This document shows, piece after piece, positions 58,144-64,000 of a stretch of DNA of 64,000 bases. Below the pieces are notes generated by a model. The model saw only the letters and a program-made list of their open reading frames with translations. It was not told where the DNA came from and ran no database searches. This DNA is from Burkholderia cepacia. Its GTDB lineage: Bacteria; Pseudomonadota; Gammaproteobacteria; Burkholderiales; Burkholderiaceae. The translations under genes were made by a program, and so were the position numbers. Numbering within the stretch: position 1 is the stretch's first letter; each line of letters starts with the position of its first letter. The DNA is taken from contig NZ_CP073637.1 in the NCBI RefSeq assembly GCF_029962485.1, positions 558,001-622,000 on the forward strand, written 5' to 3'.

Positions 58144-60171
58144 ATGACGACTTCGTCTCCCGCCTCCACCACCCTGATGGCCAACGCGATCCGTGCGCTC
58201 GCGATGGACGCCGTCCAGCAAGCGAACTCCGGCCACCCCGGCATGCCGATGGGCATGGCCGAAATCGGCGTCGCGCTCTGGTCGCGCCATCTGAAGCACA
58301 ACCCGACGAACCCGCACTGGGCCGACCGTGACCGCTTCGTGCTGTCGAACGGCCATGGCTCGATGCTGCTGTATTCGCTGCTGCACCTGACCGGCTACGA
58401 CCTGCCGATCGAAGAGCTGAAGAACTTCCGCCAGCTGCACTCGAAGACGCCGGGCCACCCGGAATACGGCATCACGCCGGGTGTCGAGACGACCACCGGC
58501 CCGCTCGGCCAGGGCCTCGCGAACGCGGTCGGCATGGCGCTCGGTGAAGCGCTGATGGCCGACGAGTTCAACCGTGACGGCGCGAAGATCGTCGATCACC
58601 ACACGTACGTGTTCCTCGGCGACGGTTGCCTGATGGAAGGCATCTCGCACGAAGCCTGCTCGCTCGCGGGCACGCTGAAGCTGAACAAGCTGATCGCGCT
58701 GTACGACGACAACGGCATCTCGATCGACGGCGACGTCGTGAACTGGTTCCACGACGATACCCCGAAGCGTTTCGAAGCCTACGGCTGGAACGTGATCCCG
58801 AACGTGAACGGCCATGACGTCGACGCGGTCGATGCGGCCATCGCGAAGGCGAAGCTGTCGGACAAGCCGACGATGATCTGCTGCAAGACGGTGATCGGCC
58901 AGGGCGCGGCCACCAAGGCGGGCGGCCACGACGTGCACGGCGCGGCGCTCGGCGCGGAAGAAATCGCGAAGACGCGCGAAGCGCTCGGCTGGAAGTGGGA
59001 GCCGTTCGTGATTCCGCAGGAAGTCTACGCGGCATGGGACGCGAAGGAAGCCGGCAAGCGCGCTGAAACCGAATGGGACGCGACGTTCGCTGCCTATCGC
59101 GCCAAGTTCCCGGCAGAAGCCGCCGAATTCGAGCGCCGGATGGCGAACAAGCTGCCGGCCGACTGGGCGCAGAAGGCTGCGGCGATCATCGCCGGCGCGA
59201 ACGAGCGCGGCGAGACGGTGGCGACCCGCAAGGCGTCGCAGCAGGCGATCGAAGGCCTGGCTGCCGCGCTGCCCGAACTGCTCGGCGGCTCGGCCGACCT
59301 GACCGGCTCGAACCTGACCAACTGGAAGGCGTCGAAGGCCGTTCGCGCGAATCCGGAAGGCCCGGGCGTCGTGCTGGGCAACCACATCAACTACGGCGTG
59401 CGCGAATTCGGCATGAGCGCCGCGATCAATGGCCTCGCGCTGCACGGCGGCCACAAGCCGTTCGGCGGCACGTTCCTGACGTTCTCCGACTACAGCCGCA
59501 ACGCGCTGCGCGTGGCCGCGCTGATGAAGGTGCCGTCGATCTTCGTGTTCACGCACGATTCGATCGGCCTCGGCGAAGACGGCCCGACGCACCAGTCCAT
59601 CGAGCACGTGTCGAGCCTGCGCCTGATCCCGAACCACGACGTGTGGCGCCCGGCCGACACGGTCGAGACGGCCGTCGCGTGGACCCACGCGATCGCAGCC
59701 GACCGTCCGTCGAGCCTGATCTTCAGCCGCCAGAACCTCGCATTCAATCCGCGTACCGACTCGCAGATCGCGAACATCGAGAAGGGCGGTTACGTGCTGA
59801 AGGACTGGGACGAAGAGATCGTCGCGCGCAAGATCATCCTGATCGCGACGGGCTCGGAAGTCGAACTCGCGATGAAGGCCGTCGAGCCGCTCGCGCAGCA
59901 GGGCATCGCGGCCCGCGTCGTGTCGATGCCGTCGACCAACGTGTTCGACCGCCAGGACGCCGAATACCGCGAACGCGTGCTGCCGCACGGCGTGCGCCGC
60001 GTCGCGATCGAAGCGGGTGTGACGGCCTTCTGGCACAAGTACGTCGGCCTCGAAGGCGGCGTCGTCGGGATCGACACGTTCGGTGAATCGGCGCCGGCCG
60101 GCGTGCTGTTCAAGTACTTTGGTTTCACCGTCGAGCACGTCGTCGAGACCGCCAAGGCCGTGCTGGCCTAA
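58144..60171 (+). CDS. tkt: Transketolase
   Basis: Transketolase moves two-carbon units between pentose phosphates and other sugars in the pentose phosphate pathway using thiamine pyrophosphate. The 675-residue protein has [17 protein letters not shown], the TPP-binding [15 protein letters not shown], and the C-terminal pyrimidine-binding region with [16 protein letters not shown] [15 protein letters not shown]. The start is [10 protein letters not shown] (58144). It is followed 87 bp later by gapA, which uses a transketolase product, glyceraldehyde 3-phosphate. Confidence 0.96.
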   Translation: MTTSSPASTTLMANAIRALAMDAVQQANSGHPGMPMGMAEIGVALWSRHLKHNPTNPHWADRDRFVLSNGHGSMLLYSLLHLTGYDLPIEELKNFRQLHSKTPGHPEYGITPGVETTTGPLGQGLANAVGMALGEALMADEFNRDGAKIVDHHTYVFLGDGCLMEGISHEACSLAGTLKLNKLIALYDDNGISIDGDVVNWFHDDTPKRFEAYGWNVIPNVNGHDVDAVDAAIAKAKLSDKPTMICCKTVIGQGAATKAGGHDVHGAALGAEEIAKTREALGWKWEPFVIPQEVYAAWDAKEAGKRAETEWDATFAAYRAKFPAEAAEFERRMANKLPADWAQKAAAIIAGANERGETVATRKASQQAIEGLAAALPELLGGSADLTGSNLTNWKASKAVRANPEGPGVVLGNHINYGVREFGMSAAINGLALHGGHKPFGGTFLTFSDYSRNALRVAALMKVPSIFVFTHDSIGLGEDGPTHQSIEHVSSLRLIPNHDVWRPADTVETAVAWTHAIAADRPSSLIFSRQNLAFNPRTDSQIANIEKGGYVLKDWDEEIVARKIILIATGSEVELAMKAVEPLAQQGIAARVVSMPSTNVFDRQDAEYRERVLPHGVRRVAIEAGVTAFWHKYVGLEGGVVGIDTFGESAPAGVLFKYFGFTVEHVVETAKAVLA

Positions 60172-60258
60172 AGACATACGCGACGCGCGCCACCCCTCGC
60201 GCGCGTCGCACCGTGAAGCTGCACGAAACGAATTTTTTCAGCCATCAGGAGATAGACC

Positions 60259-61269
60259 ATGACGATTCGCGTCGCAATCAACGGCTACGGCCGTATCGGC
60301 CGCAACACGCTGCGCGCGTTTTATGAAAACGGCAAGAAGCACGATCTCGAGATCGTCGCGATCAACGACCTGGGCGATGCGAAGACCAACGCGCACCTGA
60401 CCCAGTACGACACCGCGCACGGCAAGTTCCCGGGCGAAGTGTCGGTCGACGGCGACTACCTCGTCGTGAACGGCGACAAGATCCGCGTGCTGGCGAACCG
60501 CAACCCGGCAGAACTGCCGTGGGGCGAGCTGGGCGTCGACGTCGTGATGGAATGCACGGGCTTCTTCACGACGAAGGAAAAGGCGAGCGCGCACCTGAAG
60601 GGCGGCGCGAAGAAGGTGATCATCTCGGCGCCGGGCGGCAAGGACGTCGACGCGACGATCGTCTACGGCGTGAACCACAACGTGCTGAAGGCCGAGCACA
60701 CGGTCATCTCGAACGCATCGTGCACGACGAACTGCCTCGCGCCGCTCGTCAAGCCGCTGAACGACAAGATCGGCCTCGAAACCGGCCTGATGACGACGAT
60801 CCACGCGTACACGAACGACCAGGTGCTGACGGACGTCTATCACGAAGACCTGCGCCGCGCGCGTTCGGCCACGCACAGCCAGATCCCGACGAAGACGGGC
60901 GCTGCTTCCGCCGTCGGCCTCGTGCTGCCGGAACTGAACGGCAAGCTCGACGGTTACGCGATCCGCGTCCCGACGATCAACGTGTCGATCGTCGACCTGT
61001 CGTTCATCGCCAAGCGCGACACGACGGTCGAGGAAGTCAACGCGATCATGAAGGAAGCATCGGAAGGCGCGCTGAAGGGCATCCTCGGCTACAACGAAGC
61101 ACCGCTGGTGTCGATCGACTTCAACCACAACCCGGCTTCGTCGACGTTCGACGCAACGCTGACCAAGGTGTCGGGCCGCCTCGTGAAGGTGTCGAGCTGG
61201 TACGACAACGAGTGGGGTTTCTCGAACCGCATGCTGGATACGGCTGTCGCATTCGCGAACGCGAAGTAA
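60259..61269 (+). CDS. gapA: Glyceraldehyde-3-phosphate dehydrogenase
   Basis: GapA oxidises and phosphorylates glyceraldehyde 3-phosphate with NAD in glycolysis. The 336-residue protein begins [20 protein letters not shown] and has the catalytic Cys155 in [12 protein letters not shown], plus [13 protein letters not shown] near the C-terminus. AGGAGATAGACC precedes the ATG. Its product and that of the DgoA aldolase (40 kb away) meet at glyceraldehyde 3-phosphate. Confidence 0.97.
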   Translation: MTIRVAINGYGRIGRNTLRAFYENGKKHDLEIVAINDLGDAKTNAHLTQYDTAHGKFPGEVSVDGDYLVVNGDKIRVLANRNPAELPWGELGVDVVMECTGFFTTKEKASAHLKGGAKKVIISAPGGKDVDATIVYGVNHNVLKAEHTVISNASCTTNCLAPLVKPLNDKIGLETGLMTTIHAYTNDQVLTDVYHEDLRRARSATHSQIPTKTGAASAVGLVLPELNGKLDGYAIRVPTINVSIVDLSFIAKRDTTVEEVNAIMKEASEGALKGILGYNEAPLVSIDFNHNPASSTFDATLTKVSGRLVKVSSWYDNEWGFSNRMLDTAVAFANAK

Positions 61270-61315
61270 TCCCGCACGTTGCGCGGCCGCCGCGAGGCGG
61301 CTTGCGCAGCGAACG

Positions 61316-61347
61316 AGCCCGGCCCGGTTTTCCGGCCGGGCTTTTTT
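61316..61347 (+). terminator. Intrinsic terminator after gapA
   Basis: AGCCCGGCC (61316-61324) pairs with GGCCGGGCT (61334-61342), followed by TTTTT. Confidence 0.93.
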
Positions 61348-61358
61348 GTTGCCCGCCG

Positions 61359-62249
61359 TTATTGCATTGACGCTGCCGTCACCTGCTCGAGCGCGGCGAC
61401 GAACGCGCGCTTCAACGGGCTGTCGAGGTCGGTCCACGCGAGGCCGATGCCGGTACGATGCCCGGCCAGATCGAGCTGCCGCGCGAGCACGTTCGGCGGC
61501 AGCGCGCTGGCGGCTTCCGCCGGGATCAGTCCGATCCCCATTCCCGCCGCGACGAGCGCGAGCATCGTCGTGAATTCCCCGAACTCCTGCGCAATCTCGA
61601 GCGTCGTGCCCGCGCGGCTCAGCGCGAGCAGCATGTCGTCGTGAAAGCCCGGCGCATAGCGGCGCGCGAGCACGAACGCCGGCTGACCGCGCAGCGCGGC
61701 CGGCGAGATTGCGTCGTGCGCGGCCAGCGGATGGTCGAGCGGCAGCGCGACGACGAAGCCTTCCTCGAGCACCACGCGCGTGTCGATGCCCGCATACGCG
61801 GCCGGCAGCCGGATCATCCCGAAATCGATCCGCCGGTCGCGCAGCGCGGCGATCTGGTCGGGCGTCGGCATGTCCTTCAGTTCGAGCGTGATCAGCGGAT
61901 AGCGCTCGCGCATCGTGCGCAGCACGGCCGGCAGCAGTGCGGGCAGCACCGACGACACGAACGCGATCCGCAGCGTGCCGATCTCGCCGCGGCTCGACAG
62001 CCGCGCCATCTGCTCAGCGCGCGCAGCCTGCTGCAGCGTGGCGCGTGCCTCGGGCAGGAACACGCGCCCCGTGTCGCTCAGTTCGACCTTGTGCCGGTCG
62101 CGCTCGAACAGGCGCGCACCCAGTTCTTCCTCGAGCGCCTTGATCTGCATGCTCAGCGCGGGCTGCACGATGAACAGGCGCTGTGCGGCGCGCCCGAAAT
62201 GCAGCTCTTCCGCGAGCGTGACGAAGGCGCGCAATTGCTTGAGTTCCAT
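61359..62249 (-). CDS. LysR-family transcriptional regulator
   Basis: A 296-residue LysR protein. The N-terminal winged helix-turn-helix is MELKQLRAFVTLAEELHFGR followed by AAQRLFIVQPALSMQIKALE; the effector-binding domain occupies about 90-296. It is divergent from an SDR gene and an MHS transporter gene, with an inverted repeat between them, so it probably controls that pair. The inducer is unknown, perhaps a sugar acid. Confidence 0.92.
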   Translation of the reverse strand: MELKQLRAFVTLAEELHFGRAAQRLFIVQPALSMQIKALEEELGARLFERDRHKVELSDTGRVFLPEARATLQQAARAEQMARLSSRGEIGTLRIAFVSSVLPALLPAVLRTMRERYPLITLELKDMPTPDQIAALRDRRIDFGMIRLPAAYAGIDTRVVLEEGFVVALPLDHPLAAHDAISPAALRGQPAFVLARRYAPGFHDDMLLALSRAGTTLEIAQEFGEFTTMLALVAAGMGIGLIPAEAASALPPNVLARQLDLAGHRTGIGLAWTDLDSPLKRAFVAALEQVTAASMQ

Positions 62250-62270
62250 GGTCGGCGGGCACCCGTGAGC

Positions 62271-62293
62271 GGTAATCAGATTTCATGATAACC
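62271..62293. promoter_or_regulatory. Inverted repeat in the lysR/SDR intergenic region
   Basis: GGTAATCA (62271-62278) and TGATAACC (62286-62293) form a 23-bp dyad with a 7-base spacer and one mismatch between arms. It starts 22 bases upstream of the lysR start codon and fits a LysR-type binding site. Regulation is inferred from position. Confidence 0.55.
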
Positions 62294-62400
62294 GGATCAA
62301 AAACAACCATTGGCGCGAGGCCCGGCAGCCGGCCGAAGATAGCGTCAACGTGAGACCGGCCGCGACGGGCAGCCGGCTCACCTGGCACGAGGAGACACGC

Positions 62401-63174
62401 ATGACCAACGCGCTTGAACGGTTCCGCCTCGACGGCCGCCGCGCATTGATCACCGGTTCCGGACGCGGGATCGGGCTGACGCTCGCCCGCGGGCTGGCCG
62501 AAGCCGGCGCCGCGATCGTCATCAACGATCGCAATGAGGAGAAGGCCGCGACGCTCGCGCGCCACTTCCGCGAGGAAGGGTTTGCTGCCGACCATGCGGT
62601 GTTCGACGTCACCGAACACGCGCAGGTGCGCGCGGCGATCGACGATTTCGAGACGCGCGTCGGCGCGATCGACATTCTGGTGAACAACGCGGGCATCCAG
62701 CGCCGCGCGCCGCTTGACACCTTCGAACCCGACGACTGGCAGGCGCTGATGCGCGTGAACCTCGACGGCGTGTTCAACGTCGCGCAGGCCGTCGCGCGGC
62801 ACATGATCGCGCGCGGCCACGGGAAGATCATCAACATCTGCTCGGTGCAGAGCGAACTCGCGCGCCCGACGATCGCCCCGTACGCGGCGACCAAGGGCGC
62901 GGTGCGGATGCTGACGAAAGGGATGTGCGCCGACTGGGCGCGCCACGGCATCCAGGCGAACGGCCTCGCGCCCGGCTATTTCGAAACCGAACTGAATCGC
63001 GCGCTGGTCGACGACGCGGCGTTCTCGGACTGGCTGTGCAAGCGCACGCCGGCGGGCCGCTGGGGGCGGGTCGACGAGCTGTGCGGCGCGGCGATCTTCC
63101 TCGCGTCGGCCGCATCCGATTTCGTGAACGGCCAGACGCTGTTCGTCGACGGCGGCCTGACCAGCGCCGTCTGA
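62401..63174 (+). CDS. Gluconate 5-dehydrogenase-like SDR
   Basis: A 257-residue short-chain dehydrogenase. It has the start FRLDGRRALITGSGRGIGLT, NNAGIQRR, Ser in NICSVQSELARPTIAPYAAT with the catalytic YAATK, and a C-terminal FVNGQTLFVDGGL. The pattern fits gluconate 5-dehydrogenase (IdnO/Gno), which interconverts gluconate and 5-ketogluconate. Substrate is inferred from family. GAGGAGACACGC precedes the ATG. Confidence 0.87.
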   Translation: MTNALERFRLDGRRALITGSGRGIGLTLARGLAEAGAAIVINDRNEEKAATLARHFREEGFAADHAVFDVTEHAQVRAAIDDFETRVGAIDILVNNAGIQRRAPLDTFEPDDWQALMRVNLDGVFNVAQAVARHMIARGHGKIINICSVQSELARPTIAPYAATKGAVRMLTKGMCADWARHGIQANGLAPGYFETELNRALVDDAAFSDWLCKRTPAGRWGRVDELCGAAIFLASAASDFVNGQTLFVDGGLTSAV

Positions 63175-63316
63175 GCGGCGGCGCGAGCGCGCCGTTGCGC
63201 CGGTTCGCGCCGGCATCCGAATTTCCAAAAGAGCCCGCCGCACGAGCGGGCCGATGTCCCGGTCGCGCGAGTCGCGGCCGGGTTCCGGAACGGAAGGCAG
63301 GAGACAGGAGACAACG

Positions 63317-64000
63317 ATGGATCGCATTTCCCCGCCGCCCGCGCGGCACGATGCAGGGTCCGGTACGCCGGGCGAAGCCGTCGAGCGCCGCGGCGTCGAC
63401 ACGAAGCAGCTCAACCGCGCGGCATGGACCTGCTCGCTCGGCAGCGCGCTCGAATACTACGATTTTGCGTTGTACACGCTCGCGTCGGCGCTCGTGTTCG
63501 GGCCGCTGTTCTTTCCCGCGCAGACCGCCGAGATGCGGCTGATCGCGAGCTTCGGCACCTACTTCGTCGGCTTCGCGGTGCGCCCGCTCGGCGGTGTCGT
63601 GTTCGGCGTGCTCGGCGACCGGATCGGCCGCAAGTTCGTGCTGACCGCGACGGTGCTGCTGATGGGCGTCGCGAGCACGCTGATCGGCGTGCTGCCGACC
63701 TTCGAGACCGCCGGCTACTGGGCCCCGGCGCTGCTGATCCTGCTGCGCATCCTGCAGGGCCTCGGCGCCGGCGCGGAGCAGGCCGGCGCCGCGGTGTTGA
63801 TGACCGAATACGCGCCGCCGGGCAAGCGCGGCTTCTATGCGTCGCTGCCGTTTCTCGGCATCCAGCTCGGCACGGTGCTCGCGGCCGCCGTCTATTTCCT
63901 GCTGCTCGCGAACCTCGACCGCGTCACCGACGGCTGGGGCTGGCGCGTGCCGTTCCTGTTCAGCGCGGTGATCGTCGCGGTCGGGATCTACATGCGTGTG
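63317..64000 (+). CDS. MHS-family major facilitator transporter (partial, cut by window end)
   Basis: The first 228 codons of a major facilitator protein; the rest lies beyond the window. It has a hydrophilic N-terminus of about 35 residues, then GSALEYYDFALYTLASALVF and the loop GDRIGRKF, as in the metabolite:H+ symporter group (ProP, ShiA, KgtP). About six membrane segments are seen. AGGCAGGAGACAGGAG precedes the ATG. The neighbouring SDR and LysR suggest uptake of a sugar acid. Confidence 0.88.
   Translation, partial: MDRISPPPARHDAGSGTPGEAVERRGVDTKQLNRAAWTCSLGSALEYYDFALYTLASALVFGPLFFPAQTAEMRLIASFGTYFVGFAVRPLGGVVFGVLGDRIGRKFVLTATVLLMGVASTLIGVLPTFETAGYWAPALLILLRILQGLGAGAEQAGAAVLMTEYAPPGKRGFYASLPFLGIQLGTVLAAAVYFLLLANLDRVTDGWGWRVPFLFSAVIVAVGIYMRV

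Overview
The window is a gene-dense, high-G+C piece of bacterial core chromosome. Gene order, codon use and protein sequences look like the main chromosome of a Burkholderia, most likely of the B. cepacia complex. This is recognition from memory; no search was run and the species is not assigned. Nearly every block is housekeeping. I see no phage genes, transposases, integrases, CRISPR arrays or rRNA operons. One tRNA gene (tRNA-Pro, anticodon CGG) is present.

Layout. 1-7.4 kb: a CNNM/CorC-type membrane protein, tRNA-Pro, ispB, then rplU-rpmA-obgE-proB on the plus strand, followed by a CNP1-like lipoprotein and rppH on the minus strand. 7.6-14 kb: proS and a MarC-family protein, hpt and ffh on the minus strand, then a CcsA/YpjD-like cytochrome assembly protein, a PP0621-like protein and ampD. 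14-20 kb: the class Ia ribonucleotide reductase genes nrdA and nrdB behind a pair of NrdR-like boxes, and an Ala/Lys-repeat histone H1-like protein. 20.4-28.6 kb: a long minus-strand series running from an unnamed nucleotidyltransferase-like gene through a TlpA-like thioredoxin, aroQ, accB, accC, prmA, a DUF3426 protein, tpx and a PfkB nucleoside kinase to a glycine-zipper lipoprotein.

28.9-37.1 kb (plus strand): mpl, a YqiA-like hydrolase, an RNase II-type RNase, aroE and mtgA, tightly packed, then a peptidase S10 lipoprotein and an EF-hand secreted protein. 37.5-46.6 kb (plus strand): a sugar catabolism cluster with an IclR regulator, dgoK, dgoA, an SDR, an AraFGH-type ABC importer, a second SDR and an aldose 1-epimerase. 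Together these give uptake, anomer exchange, oxidation, and the last two steps (KDGal kinase and KDPGal aldolase) of the oxidative De Ley-Doudoroff galactose route. The lactonase and the galactonate dehydratase are missing from the window. 46.6-53.3 kb: pyrF, a secreted HAD phosphatase, thiL-pgpA-pncC on the minus strand, and maeB.

53.4-64 kb: a possible minus-strand small RNA, a secreted barnase-type RNase with its barstar inhibitor, a secreted protein of unknown function, speE-VOC-rsmE on the minus strand, tkt and gapA, and finally a LysR regulator divergent from a gluconate 5-dehydrogenase-like SDR and an MHS-type transporter cut by the window end.

Nothing here is a clear new multi-gene system. 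The most useful leads are non-coding: the possible minus-strand RNA between maeB and the barnase gene, the terminator-like hairpin just before proS, the hairpin at the start of the rplU leader, the paired NrdR boxes, and the structured spacers around nrdB. Among proteins, the leads are the sugar cluster, the N-terminally extended barstar and the unnamed nucleotidyltransferase-like protein beside mpl. Many genes have plausible alternative starts; where I moved a start the entry says why.
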